This document shows, piece by piece, positions 55,211 to 64,000 of a DNA stretch of 64,000 nt; the first letter of the stretch is position 1; each line of letters starts with the position of its first letter. The stretch spans positions 27,630 through 91,629 of the forward strand of contig NZ_JAIQDE010000032.1 of assembly GCF_020037015.1 (NCBI RefSeq). The letters are read 5' to 3'. The stretch comes from Corallococcus sp. AS-1-6. Its GTDB lineage: Bacteria > Myxococcota > Myxococcia > Myxococcales > Myxococcaceae. The notes under the pieces are model-generated. The model was not told the DNA's origin, made no database searches, and saw only the letters and a program-made list of their open reading frames with translations. The position numbers and the translations under genes were made by a program.

Positions 55211-57880
55211 GTGGGTTGGCTTGAGGAGTTCGTCAAGGAAACCAAGGGTATTGGCAAGGTGAGCTGGGCCAAGGTGTCCCGTGACCTGCGACGCGAACCG
55301 TCCTGGAAGGGACTGCGCATCAGCGAAGGTTCGCTGGCGACCTACCTGGGGGCCTTCGACCAGGGCAAGAACCTCCACCTGCTCGGCACGAATCCCCGGC
55401 TGCGTGCGCTGCTCGTGGAGTACCTGCAGGTGGCCGAAGAGGACTTCCAGGAGCGCTTGGAAAGTCTCCAGCGGACACGCCCTTCCCAGCAGCACTCCTT
55501 CAGACTTTGGGATGCCAACACCCGCCCCCTCAACCTGGGGCAGGAATCCTTGCCAGCCGCGTTTCCCGACGAGGTGCTCGATACCCGGTCCTGGGCCGGG
55601 TCGCCCATCCTCTGGAGGGCACGAAACGGCTCGGGCCGGACGCTCGTCGGAGAGTGGCTTGAAGCCCAGGGGAAAGCCCTGTTCATCAGGGCTGAGAGCT
55701 GGAACGAAGCCCGGCGAAAGCTTCCCAGGACGGGCCGAGCCTTCATCGAGCTGAAGTCTCCAATGGGTCTCTTGGGCGTGGACACACGGCCAAGCGGCAT
55801 CGACCTTTGCGTCGCGGTCGACGGGCTCCCAGATGACGCCCACCCTGACTCCCCTTTCCAGGAGGCGCCGCAAGAAGAGTCCCGGCCCAGTAACATCTGG
55901 ACCATCGTCAGCTCGCCCGCGGTGGAGGAGTGGCTTGAGTCCTTGGTGTTCTGGATCGAGGAGCGAAGGGCTGATGAAGAAGCGTTTGACCCCAGGTCCT
56001 GTCTGGATTGGCTTCGCAAGGACATTCTTCCCCTGGGACTCATCGATGGGTTTGAGACCGCAGTGGGGTTCGTAGGGGTGTACGCGGAGTTCAGGAGACA
56101 GCTCCAGAGCAAGAAGACCACCACCCAGGTGGACCTCGCCCGGTACTTCCTGCGAATCAGGGGCCGTCACATCCCGGAGCGCGATACCTCGCTCGACATT
56201 GCCAGCCTCTGGACCTTCTTGTCCGGCATGGCACACCGCCTCCTGGTGCATGGTGAAGAACCGTGGTTCCAAGCAAGGCCGCTCGACGAGTGGCGCACAA
56301 TCGTGCGGGACGGGCCTGCAGCGTCCGATGTCATTGACTGGCTCTCGGATGCGTCCGTGCAGAAACTGCTGAAGTTGGCGCCTCGCGACATCAACAAGGC
56401 AGTCGAAGCCCTCCCACCACAAGCGTTCCAAAGGGTCAAAACGCTCCAGCAGCTTTTCCTCTTGAGAGAGCAGCAGCCCGGCTTGTATGCACTCCGCCCA
56501 TCATGGGTGTTCGAGACCGTGCTTGGGCAAAGCGCGGATGCACTGCTGCAAGAGGAAGCGGAAACATGGGGAGAAGCGCTACTGCACGCCCATGGCGCGA
56601 ACTTCGTATTCGACAAACTCCTGTTCCGTTGCCAAGGCGGCGACTTCGACCCCATCCGTCGTCTGTTGGCCCACCAGGACCGTCGTTCACCCGCCTGGAC
56701 GGCCGCGCTGGAAAGCAGCTTCGTGGCACTCGGGTTGACGTTGTTGGAGGGAGGCGGAACGCCCGAGGCGCTTCATGTCGAGGTTTTCGATCTGCAGCAA
56801 TCTCTCACGTCCGAACTCAACGGGATTCCCCTCCCGCGCACCTTCCGCAGGGATGGACTTCAATCGCCGCTGTTGAGTCATGGCTACTGGATTCTCGCGG
56901 CGCATGCGCTGACCGAGGAGCGCTCACCCTCGCGAGCCGCCGCGCACCCTGTGCTCGATCCTTGGAATCATGCCTTTCCGGCCAACGTGCACCTCAATGA
57001 GTTGATCCTGAGTTGGCAGGAGATCATTGAACGCCCGCACAGTGAGGAGATTAAACTCAGGGTCATCGAACTTTATGGGCGCCTGCTCCGTCGCAGGAGC
57101 ACGCCGCCATCACAGCTTCTGCATTTTCAAATCCCCGAGTTCCTACTCACCGTTTATCAATCGAACGAACTGAACTTGCAGCATGTAAAGATACTCAGCA
57201 AGCTCAAGGGATTGGTCCAAATCATCCGCCCGTACTTTCAGCGCCGGGGACAGGAGTGGGAATCTTTCGCACGCGCGCTCTGGCGTGTTTGGCTTGACTC
57301 CTCGGAGGAACTTCCTCGCGCACTGCAACCTGGGCCGCGGTCGGCGGACCTCTGGTCACTTATCCCGGCGGAGGCAATGCAGGACGAGCGCCTCTCGAAC
57401 TGGCTGAGTGGCACAAGTGTTCCTTTCGAACTCTTCAGGGATGATCAATGGGTCGCCTTCCTTCGATACTGGCCGCGAAGGATGCACCCAGGCTTCGATC
57501 TCGACCCGGGATATCCGTGGCAAGCCATGCCCGAGTCCTTCATGCGAAGGGCGCTGCTGGATGAGGTTCTCAGAGAAGGGCATCAAGACCACGAGGCCCG
57601 CAGAGCCATCTGGAAGAAGGCGCCGTCTGTCGCGAGAGACGGACTCCGCGATTACGTCCAGCGGGGGAAATGGACCTCTGCCCTGGGGCTCGCAAGGGCA
57701 GCCCCAGCAGAGGAGACACCAAGCGTTATCGCTATGATTCGCAAAGGCATCACCCAGCCCGATGTTCCCAATGAGGCGTTCATTTCTTGGCTGCATCACC
57801 TCATCAACCTGAGGGTCCCAGGGTGGAAGGAAGCATGGGCGCTGCGCTGCGATATCGAGGAGGGAGCGAAAGACTCCTGA
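55211..57880 (+). CDS. Large unknown protein with degenerate P-loop features (divergent from DUF4145)
   Basis: The product is 889 residues from GTG 55211, chosen because GGAGGG lies a few bases upstream; the frame is open back to 54908, but that part overlaps the opposite gene. Residues 1-85 are helical and could contain a helix-turn-helix (SWAKVSRDL, SEGSLATYLG). Residues 137-144 (ARNGSGRT) resemble a Walker A loop with Arg for Lys; residues 197-208 (IDLCVAVDGLPD) resemble Walker B. The rest (400-889) is a helical-repeat-like region without known motifs. The layout (helix-turn-helix, ATPase-like core, long helical tail) recalls STAND-type defence proteins. Lower GC and unusual codons suggest horizontal acquisition. 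Function is inferred only. Confidence 0.5.
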   Translation: MGWLEEFVKETKGIGKVSWAKVSRDLRREPSWKGLRISEGSLATYLGAFDQGKNLHLLGTNPRLRALLVEYLQVAEEDFQERLESLQRTRPSQQHSFRLWDANTRPLNLGQESLPAAFPDEVLDTRSWAGSPILWRARNGSGRTLVGEWLEAQGKALFIRAESWNEARRKLPRTGRAFIELKSPMGLLGVDTRPSGIDLCVAVDGLPDDAHPDSPFQEAPQEESRPSNIWTIVSSPAVEEWLESLVFWIEERRADEEAFDPRSCLDWLRKDILPLGLIDGFETAVGFVGVYAEFRRQLQSKKTTTQVDLARYFLRIRGRHIPERDTSLDIASLWTFLSGMAHRLLVHGEEPWFQARPLDEWRTIVRDGPAASDVIDWLSDASVQKLLKLAPRDINKAVEALPPQAFQRVKTLQQLFLLREQQPGLYALRPSWVFETVLGQSADALLQEEAETWGEALLHAHGANFVFDKLLFRCQGGDFDPIRRLLAHQDRRSPAWTAALESSFVALGLTLLEGGGTPEALHVEVFDLQQSLTSELNGIPLPRTFRRDGLQSPLLSHGYWILAAHALTEERSPSRAAAHPVLDPWNHAFPANVHLNELILSWQEIIERPHSEEIKLRVIELYGRLLRRRSTPPSQLLHFQIPEFLLTVYQSNELNLQHVKILSKLKGLVQIIRPYFQRRGQEWESFARALWRVWLDSSEELPRALQPGPRSADLWSLIPAEAMQDERLSNWLSGTSVPFELFRDDQWVAFLRYWPRRMHPGFDLDPGYPWQAMPESFMRRALLDEVLREGHQDHEARRAIWKKAPSVARDGLRDYVQRGKWTSALGLARAAPAEETPSVIAMIRKGITQPDVPNEAFISWLHHLINLRVPGWKEAWALRCDIEEGAKDS

Positions 57881-57955
57881 CGTCCTCCCTCCAACGGGGG
57901 ATGGTTCGCACCGCGACCGGGTTCCTAGGGTGTTCCTCCTCGGGAGGAACAAGCC

Positions 57956-59092
57956 ATGGCGGTCACGGTGGTGGTGGTATCGGGGCCCATCGGCGCGGGG
58001 AAGACGACCCTCGCGCAGGGGCTCGCGCGGCGGTTCGGCGCGCTGCATCTCCACTCGGAGGATTTGCTGCGGAAGCACGGCGGTGCGGGTTCCCGGTGCT
58101 CGCACCAGGACCGGAGCCTCACGCTGGACCGCGAGACGGGTGGGCGCTGGCTGGCGGAGGGAGTGCTCACCGCCCTGCATGCACACGGGCCGGGCGCGTC
58201 TGGCCGAACGTCCAGGCTGCTCATCGTGGATGCCGCGAGCAGTGAGGCCCAGTTGGACGGCCTGCGAGGAAGCCCGGGGCTTCGCGTCGTGCACGTCCAT
58301 CTGGTCACGCCCGAGCCGACGCAGGCCTTGCGCTACGCGGAGCGGCGCTCGCGCGCCATGCATGAGCACGAAGCGCCATCCCCTGTCGAAGTGGCCGGGC
58401 CCTGCGAGGAACATCGGTGCGCGGCGTATCAGGACAGCTTCGAGGTGGCCTGGGCGCATCCCGCGGAACGCGCGGTGCACGCGCTGGCCTCGGCGGCGGA
58501 GCTCGTGGTCGACACGGCGCGGACACCGCCCGACGCGGTGCTCGTGCGGGTGGCCAGCCGGCTCGGTCTTTATGGGCGGACGGGTGAACGGCTCGTGGAC
58601 CTCGTGGTCCCAGGGGCCCATGACGGCGTGGACACACGTCCCCTCATGGCGCAGCTCGCGCCTCACTACGCCGTGCTGTTTCGAATGGACGGACCAGACC
58701 CGAGTCCCTCCCGCGAAGAACTGGAGGACGCCTTCGCCCGGGGGCACCGCGTGCTGATTGAAAGCGCCGGTCCCTCCGCCAGCGGCTGCATCCAGGCGGT
58801 GGGCATCGCGCCGGGACGGGTGCGGCGGGTCGTCCTGGCGTGCCGCTCGGAAGGCCTTGCGTTCGACTGGGTGCGGCTGCGCGAAGCAGCCACCCTCAAC
58901 GCCCCCACGGACCTGGCCGTCACGCTCGCGGGGGAGCTGACCCGGAGCAACTGGAACGCACGGCGCTTCGACCAGCTCACCGACGCGGCCCGTCATCACC
59001 TGGAGGAGCTCGAGCGCGTCGCGGGTGCCCCCGTGTCCTTCCTCGCCCCCTCGCCCGAGGCGCGCCACCTCATCGAGCGGCGGCCGTGGTGA
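57956..59092 (+). CDS. P-loop nucleotide kinase fused to adenylosuccinate-synthetase-like segment
   Basis: The product is 378 residues from ATG 57956 after GGGAGGAA. Residues 1-180 are a P-loop kinase (AAA_33/dephospho-CoA-kinase-like): VVSGPIGAGKTTLAQ Walker A at about 9-16. The second part (about 205-378) has YGRTGERLVDLVVPGAHDG and LAPHYAVLFRMDGPDP, echoing the VDVLVGGQYGSEGKG...YDVLVRVGGPNAG strand-loop of adenylosuccinate-synthetase-like proteins. The GGQYGSEGKG loop is degenerate, so the second domain may be inactive. Substrate unknown. Confidence 0.5.
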   Translation: MAVTVVVVSGPIGAGKTTLAQGLARRFGALHLHSEDLLRKHGGAGSRCSHQDRSLTLDRETGGRWLAEGVLTALHAHGPGASGRTSRLLIVDAASSEAQLDGLRGSPGLRVVHVHLVTPEPTQALRYAERRSRAMHEHEAPSPVEVAGPCEEHRCAAYQDSFEVAWAHPAERAVHALASAAELVVDTARTPPDAVLVRVASRLGLYGRTGERLVDLVVPGAHDGVDTRPLMAQLAPHYAVLFRMDGPDPSPSREELEDAFARGHRVLIESAGPSASGCIQAVGIAPGRVRRVVLACRSEGLAFDWVRLREAATLNAPTDLAVTLAGELTRSNWNARRFDQLTDAARHHLEELERVAGAPVSFLAPSPEARHLIERRPW

Positions 59093-59176
59093 AGCCGGCG
59101 CGCACGAAGCTCCGAAACCTTTTCTGATTCTCCGGGTTGGTGTGTCCGTACAGCAGCACCCGTCCCCGGAGCCCGC

Positions 59177-60604
59177 GTGCCCCTCCCCTTTCCCACCCCG
59201 AGCCGATGGCTGCTGCCCGGGCTGCTGCTGCTCGGGTTCGCGACCCCGGCCGTGGCCATGCCCCCGGGCCCCGGCACCTTCTGCGCCGAGTACCCCACCG
59301 CGCCCGCCTGCCAGGGCACCCAGCCCGCCTGCACGTACTGCCACGTGGCCCCGCCCCAGCGGAACGGCTACGGCGCCGCGCTGGAGCCGCACCTCGCCCC
59401 CGGCAGGCCGCGCCCGCTCTCCGAGGCGGACTTCGCCGCCGCCCTCCCCGCCGCGCTGCGCGCCATCGCCACCGAGGACACCGACGGCGACGGCGCCCCC
59501 AACCAGTTCGAGGTCGAGCAGGGCTCGCTGCCCGGTGACGCCACCAGCGTCCCGCCCAGCGGCATCTGCGGCGGCGGAGAGAACCCCCAGTTCAAGGTCT
59601 GCCAGTACGACCCGCGCTTCGCGTACCGCCGCATGCTCAGCGACTTCTGCGGCACGTCCCCCACCTACGCCCAGGGGGTCACCTTCCTGGAGTTGGGCAG
59701 CGAGGAGAAGCAGCGCGCCTTCATCGACCAGGAGCTGGACCGCTGCCTCCAGTCCGACTTCTGGCGCGGCAAGCACGGGCAGCTCTGGAAGGTGGCCCAC
59801 CCCAAGATCCGCCCCGTCGGCTCCATCAAGTCCGGCGAGGACGCGGGCATCATCCCGTTGGCGGACTACTACGACGACTACGCCCTCTTCACCTGGTCCC
59901 AGACGGACGACCACGACGCGCGCGACGTGCTCACCGCCAGCTTCTACGTGAAGCGCTCGGGCTCGGGCCCCACCACGTACACGGCCACCAACAGCCTGTC
60001 CTCCCAGTTCGTGGAGGCCTCGCGCCGCGCCGGCAACATGACGAGCGCGTGGACGCTGACCTCCTTCGTCATGTTCACCGCGCTGCCGCGCAACGCCGCG
60101 TCGCAGATGTACCGCGCGTACCTGGGCCTGGACATCGCGAAGCAGGAGGGCCTGCACAGCGTCCCCAACGAGCCGCGCGACTACGACGCCAAGGGCGTCC
60201 AGGCGCCCCAGTGCGCCGCGTGCCACGCAACGTTGGATCCGCTGTCGTACCCGTACCGCAACTACAACGGCCTGGGCGGGCAGCCCAACCGCTACATCCC
60301 CAACCGGCTGGAGCTGCTGTTCCCCAACGAAGTGGCCACGCTGAAGAATACGCCCGAGCAGGGCGTCATCCTGGGCCAGCCCGTGAGCAACCTCACGGAG
60401 TGGGCCCGGGTCGCCGCCAACAGCGACGCCTTCGCCATCTCCACCGTCACGGACTACTGGAAGCTGCTCGTCGGCCACGCGCCCCTGCCGGAGGAGAACG
60501 AGGAGTTCGTCCGCACCTGGCAGGCCTTCCGCACGACGCACGCGTACCGCGTGCAGAAGATGCTTCACGACCTCATCCGCACGGAGGCCTACGGTGCGCC
60601 CTGA
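59177..60604 (+). CDS. Secreted CxxCH protein related to DUF1588/DUF1592-type surface proteins
   Basis: The product is 475 residues from GTG 59177 with GGAG upstream and a signal peptide (LLPGLLLLGFATPAVA). CTYCH (about residue 54) and CAACH (about residue 350) are c-type haem-binding motifs, with ATEDTDGDGAPNQ as a calcium-binding thrombospondin-3-like loop between them. The segment PQCAACHATLDPLSYPYRNY and the C-terminal WARVAANSDAF resemble PSD1/DUF1588-type proteins of myxobacteria and planctomycetes. It starts a three-gene operon with a lipoprotein and a DUF1501 protein. A redox or surface role is likely; substrate unknown. Confidence 0.6.
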   Translation: MPLPFPTPSRWLLPGLLLLGFATPAVAMPPGPGTFCAEYPTAPACQGTQPACTYCHVAPPQRNGYGAALEPHLAPGRPRPLSEADFAAALPAALRAIATEDTDGDGAPNQFEVEQGSLPGDATSVPPSGICGGGENPQFKVCQYDPRFAYRRMLSDFCGTSPTYAQGVTFLELGSEEKQRAFIDQELDRCLQSDFWRGKHGQLWKVAHPKIRPVGSIKSGEDAGIIPLADYYDDYALFTWSQTDDHDARDVLTASFYVKRSGSGPTTYTATNSLSSQFVEASRRAGNMTSAWTLTSFVMFTALPRNAASQMYRAYLGLDIAKQEGLHSVPNEPRDYDAKGVQAPQCAACHATLDPLSYPYRNYNGLGGQPNRYIPNRLELLFPNEVATLKNTPEQGVILGQPVSNLTEWARVAANSDAFAISTVTDYWKLLVGHAPLPEENEEFVRTWQAFRTTHAYRVQKMLHDLIRTEAYGAP

Positions 60605-61253
60605 ACGCCTGCTGTTGACCTGTCTCTTGCTCACGGGCTGCTCCGACAAGATTCCCACCGCCGTCGACCTGGGACCGGACGCGAACCCCGGGGTGACGCC
60701 TGGATGGGACGGCGGCGTCGCGAAGTCCCAGAAGGGAAACCTGCGCTTCAAGGGCCCCGAGCGCCTGTCGCTCGACCTGGCCCAGGCGCTGGAGCTGCCC
60801 GCGTCTTCCGTGTGCAACGAGCTGGGCCAGTACCCCTGCCAGACCGTGCACGGCGTGGCGCTGGGCGGCGTGGACCCCTACCAGCACAGCGTCTACGAGA
60901 CCGCCCCCGTCACGGGCGCCACCACGCCCATCGCCGTGGAGCGCACCGTTCTCTCCGCGTGCAACGCGCGCATCGCGCTGGACGTGAACACGCCCGCCGC
61001 CGCGGTGGTGTTCAAGGACGTGGTCCTCACCGCGGACGGCAAGCTGGCGGACTCCGCGAGCCCCGCGGTCGCCACGGCGGTGACCTCCCTGGTGCGCCGC
61101 GCGTGGCTGCGGGATCCGACCCGGGGCGAGCGGGACACGCTGGTGCGCCTTTACGACCAGGTGCAGGCCACGAGCGCCGCCACGCCGGGTGTCGCGTGGA
61201 TGCAGGCCGTGTGTCTCGCCGTCTTCTCTTCCGCCGAAGCCGTCTTCTACTGA
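60594..61253 (+). CDS. Lipoprotein of the DUF1501 operon
   Basis: The product is 219 residues from GTG 60594, overlapping the previous gene by 11 bases. The lipobox LLTGC (Cys16) gives a lipoprotein. No domain is recognised; the body contains a few Cys (VCNELGQYPC, SACNAR) and an Ala/Val-rich helix-strand pattern. It is a probable periplasmic or outer-membrane partner of its neighbours. Confidence 0.6.
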   Translation: MRPERLLLTCLLLTGCSDKIPTAVDLGPDANPGVTPGWDGGVAKSQKGNLRFKGPERLSLDLAQALELPASSVCNELGQYPCQTVHGVALGGVDPYQHSVYETAPVTGATTPIAVERTVLSACNARIALDVNTPAAAVVFKDVVLTADGKLADSASPAVATAVTSLVRRAWLRDPTRGERDTLVRLYDQVQATSAATPGVAWMQAVCLAVFSSAEAVFY

Positions 61254-61265
61254 GGAACCCTCCCC

Positions 61266-62804
61266 ATGACCCTCAAGACCACGGGCCGGCTGTCGCGCCG
61301 GGAGCTGCTGCGGGCACTGTCACTCTGCGCGGCGGGCACCACGCTCGCGCCCTTCCTCTCCGGCTGCCGGGACTCGCTCCAGACGCCCGAGTCCCTGGAG
61401 AAGCTGGGCCGCAAGCGCGACGCGCTCGACGGCAAGCCGAAGTTCCTCATCGTCATCGGGGCGGCGGGGGGCGCGTCCATCGTGGACAGCTTCCTCGCGG
61501 TCCGCCAGTCCGAGTCCGCCAACGCCGCCGCGCTCAACACCTTCCCGGACGCGCAGGTGCAGGGCGTGACGGACAGTCCCTTCCGCGCGGTGAAGTACAG
61601 CAACTCGCGCCTGGGCAGCATCAACATCCCGGTCAACACCGACCAGTTGGCGTTCGTGAAGAAGCACGCGAGCGAGATGCTCGTAGCCACCTCCGTGGGC
61701 ACGTCCGTGAACCACGGCATCGCGCAGAAGCGCTCGCTGACCGGCAACGGCGCGTGGCGGGGCCGCACGCTCCAGGAGGCCGTCGCGCTCCAGTGGGGAG
61801 GCGGCATGCCGCTGCCCAACGTCAACATGGGCACGGGCGGCTACGCCGAGCGAGGCACCGACGACAGCCTGCCCCTGTCCTGCTTCGGCGAGCCCGTGGT
61901 CAACCCGTCCCTGTGGCCCCTGGGCCTGGATGGCTCGCGAGGCATCGCCGGAGCGCCGTCGAAGGACGTCCTCACGCTGGCGCGGAGCACGCGGGACGCC
62001 CTGGACCAGAAGTCCATCTTCGGCCGCACCTTCCAGGACAGCGGCGCGCTGAGGCGCTGGAGCGAACAGCGAGGCGTGCAGCAGCCGAAGCTGGAGGCGA
62101 TGGACCTCATCACGAAGCTCAACATCCTCCCGGACCTGCCCTCCATTCCGCTGACGAAATACGGGCTGGAGAGCTCGCCGGACGGGGCGCGGCTGCGCGA
62201 GGTGTTCCCCGGCTTCTTCACGGACCCCGTGCAGGGTCAGGCGGCGCTCGCGTTCCTGCTGCTCAAGTACCGGGTGTCCGTGTCGGTGACATTGGGGCCG
62301 GACTTCAACGTCGCGGTGGGCGGGCCCAACGGCATCGCCAATCCGCCGCTCGCGTTCGACATCAGCCACAACGACCACCGGGGAGGACAGGCCTTCATGT
62401 GGGCGCGCATCCTGTCCACGGTGGACTCGTTGATCACGCTGCTCAAGGCGGAGCCGTTCGACGCGGGCTCGGGTGAATCCATGTGGGACCGCACGCTCAT
62501 CTACGTGGCCACGGAGTTCGGCCGCACGCGCCCGCGCCCCTCCGGCGCCACGGAGTTCGGTTCGGGCCACGACCTCAACAATGGCTTCCTGTTGCTGTCG
62601 CCCATGGTGAAGGGAAACACCGTGCTGGGAGGCGTGGATCCAAACACCACCCTCACCTACGGCTTCGACGCACGCACCGGCGCCCCCCAGCCAGGCAAGG
62701 TGACGTCCAACGAGCCGGACATCTTCTCCGGCGTCCTCACCGCCATGGGCGCGGACCTGAGCGGCAGCGGTCTACCGGACGCGAGCGCCTTCAAGCGGGG
62801 ATGA
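61266..62804 (+). CDS. DUF1501 family protein with Tat-like signal
   Basis: The product is 512 residues from ATG 61266, 12 bp after the preceding gene. The N-terminus LSRRELLRALSLCAAG has twin arginines followed by a hydrophobic core, fitting Tat export, and APFLSGC could be a lipidation site. The DUF1501 core is present: FLIVIGAAGGASIVDSF, VNHGIAQ, YVATEFGRTRPRP and GHDLNNGFLLLSPMVKGN; these positions correspond to alkaline-phosphatase/sulfatase-like metal-site strands. The usual partner of DUF1501 genes is a cytochrome-like or DUF1800/1592 protein, as here. Function unknown. Confidence 0.75.
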   Translation: MTLKTTGRLSRRELLRALSLCAAGTTLAPFLSGCRDSLQTPESLEKLGRKRDALDGKPKFLIVIGAAGGASIVDSFLAVRQSESANAAALNTFPDAQVQGVTDSPFRAVKYSNSRLGSINIPVNTDQLAFVKKHASEMLVATSVGTSVNHGIAQKRSLTGNGAWRGRTLQEAVALQWGGGMPLPNVNMGTGGYAERGTDDSLPLSCFGEPVVNPSLWPLGLDGSRGIAGAPSKDVLTLARSTRDALDQKSIFGRTFQDSGALRRWSEQRGVQQPKLEAMDLITKLNILPDLPSIPLTKYGLESSPDGARLREVFPGFFTDPVQGQAALAFLLLKYRVSVSVTLGPDFNVAVGGPNGIANPPLAFDISHNDHRGGQAFMWARILSTVDSLITLLKAEPFDAGSGESMWDRTLIYVATEFGRTRPRPSGATEFGSGHDLNNGFLLLSPMVKGNTVLGGVDPNTTLTYGFDARTGAPQPGKVTSNEPDIFSGVLTAMGADLSGSGLPDASAFKRG

Positions 62805-63060
62805 AGCCTCCCCGGTCCGGGGCCGTCCGAACGGGAAAGCCGCCAGAAGCACTACCCCATCAGGTCGACAGCATTTCAAAGGCAACCACCCAGTGATCCG
62901 AATTTCTCCGCGAAGACCTGCTCATCGCGGAGCGCGGCGGAGTCAGAGCCGTCGTGCGCGCACGGACACCACAGCCTGGGCCTACCGATAGAGCCACTCA
63001 CCAAGGCAAGGAGTCCGGAAAACCAGTCCACCGAACCCAGGCGGGCTCAGTCCATACGTA
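62805..63060. other. Intergenic region before array B
   Basis: No gene, hairpin or promoter is recognised in this stretch. It contains weakly AT-biased sequence at 62870-62910 and leads into the repeat array. Confidence 0.5.
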
Positions 63061-64000
63061 CGCAATCCTCAAGGTAGAACTCGAACCGAGACGTCCGCCC
63101 GGGACCGGTTGCCTCAAAACCTGTCCGACAGTCGGACAGGTTTTCGCCGCCCGCGGTCCAGGGTCGCGCGGGCTCGGCAGAGGCGCGACGTTGTGCGTGC
63201 GCGAACACGAAGGTGGGGCGAGTTCCGAGGCGCCCCCCTGGTCTCGGTTCCCTCAAAACCCGTCCGACAGTCGGACCTGTTTCCACTTCATAGGGCCCGA
63301 GACCGCGCTGGCCCGACAGGTAGGTGACGTAGTGCCTGCGCGCATATCAAGGTGAGGCCAGGGACCGAGGCACCCTCCTGGGACCGGTTGCCGCAAAACC
63401 TGTCCGACTGTCGGGCCGGCTTTCACTGCATGGGCCCGAGGCCGCGCCGGTCGGGCAGGTGCGTGACGTCGTACGTGCGCGCGTACCAAGGTGAGGCCAT
63501 GGACCGAGGCGCTCGCCCCGGACCGGGTGCCGCAAAACCTGCCCGACCGTCGGACCAGGTGCTGCTGCATGGGGCCCGAGGCAGTGCCAGTCCGGAAGGT
63601 GCATGAGGTCATACGTGAGCGGATTCCAAGGCGAGGCCACGGGCCGAAGCGCCCGCCCAGGAACGGTTGCCTCAAAACCTGTTCAACAGTCGGACCGGTT
63701 TCCGCCGCATGGAACCGAGGCCGGGCTGGACCGATGCGGGCGTGACGCCGTGCGTGCGCGACCACCAAGGTGGGGCACGGACAGATGCGCCCGCCCGGGA
63801 CCGGGTGCCCCAAAACCCTTCCGACAGTGGGGTCGGTTTCCACTGCATGGGGCCCGAACCAATGCCAGTCCTCCAGGTGCATGACGTCACACGTGCGCGG
63901 ACTCCAAGGCGAGGCCATGAACCGAGGCGCCCGCCCGGGGCCGGTTGCCTCAAAACCTGTCCGACAGTCGGACAGGTTTTCGCCTCCCGCCGCCCGGGGG
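63061..64000. repeat. Array B: palindrome repeats phased at 140 bp, reaching the window edge
   Basis: Seven copies of the array A palindrome have centres at about 63130, 63269, 63409, 63548, 63688, 63826 and 63966. The steps are 138 to 140 bp. The first copy is a perfect 14+1+14 palindrome (AAAACCTGTCCGAC, central A, then its complement). Each unit also keeps GGACCGGTTGCCTC before the palindrome and TGACGTCGTRCGTGCGCG followed by CCAAGGYGAGGCCA after it. Later copies are mutated, mostly in one half-site. The array continues beyond 64000. Long open frames crossing it are repeat-derived and probably not genes. Confidence 0.9.

Noticed and set aside
57356..60817. 1153-residue antisense open frame
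   Set aside because: It crosses four plus-strand genes with clear domains; composition is that of a GC-rich shadow.
63109..63953. Open frames across array B as genes
   Set aside because: They translate repeat units (CPTVGQV, LSDSRTG-like peptides) on both strands and change frame with the repeat; no start signals or domains.

Overview
The window comes from a GC-rich (around 70 percent) delta-proteobacterial chromosome and reads like a myxobacterium, most likely Corallococcus or a close relative. This rests on content: Hanks-type Ser/Thr kinases with periplasmic repeats, an FHA-type sigma-54 activator, many large secreted lipoproteins, several polysaccharide hydrolases and a polymorphic toxin. 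I ran no database search, so the genus is an inference.

Layout. 1-2242: the 3' end of a polymorphic toxin with an RNase-A-like C-terminal domain, followed by its probable immunity gene. 2263-12680: housekeeping and accessory genes (a 5'-truncated epimerase remnant, an Mpo1-like protein, a membrane protein, a 14-repeat WD40 lipoprotein, a DUF6496 protein, an erythromycin-esterase-like protein, a doubly frameshifted 2OG-Fe(II) oxygenase, a beta-lactamase-fold hydrolase, an SRPBCC protein and an acetamidase/formamidase). 12818-13464: ten palindromes spaced about 70 bp. 13520-21125: a 1023-residue methyltransferase-aminotransferase fusion resembling plant methionine S-methyltransferase, and a multidomain GH119-type alpha-amylase. 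21195-22182: an HxlR regulator and an SDR gene that have lost their shared promoter region and both N-termini. 22270-24165: a compact nitric-oxide detoxification operon (truncated haemoglobin, ferredoxin reductase, NsrR) with a clear NsrR operator.

24298-33596: a JmjC-like cupin, a GlsB/YeaQ-type membrane protein and three consecutive large lipoproteins, two of them cysteine-rich paralogues with disintegrin-like and thrombospondin-like repeats. 34030-41760: a regulatory and secretory cluster. A Ser/Thr kinase, an FHA sigma-54 activator and a C39-like cysteine-protease protein form one apparent operon. They converge on a thaumatin-like protein and an unknown partner gene preceded by a sigma-54-type promoter. 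42211-46037: a thioredoxin/MORN/helical-repeat protein coupled to an unusual protein with a ribbon-helix-helix-like N-terminus, a long polyacidic linker and an FHA domain. 46043-48850: an MFS transporter and a thiolase, divergent. 48906-54554: a LamG lipoprotein-like protein, and two GH16 glucanase paralogues flanking an S51-type peptidase.

54623-57880: a divergent pair of lower GC, a DUF4145 (HEPN-like) protein and an 889-residue protein with degenerate P-loop features. It is the best candidate here for an undescribed (possibly defence) module. 57956-62804: a P-loop kinase fused to a PurA-like segment, then a three-gene secreted operon (CxxCH protein, lipoprotein, DUF1501 protein). From about 63061 to the right edge is a second array with the same palindrome as the first, now spaced 140 bp, exactly twice the first period. 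These two arrays are the most striking non-coding structure in the window.
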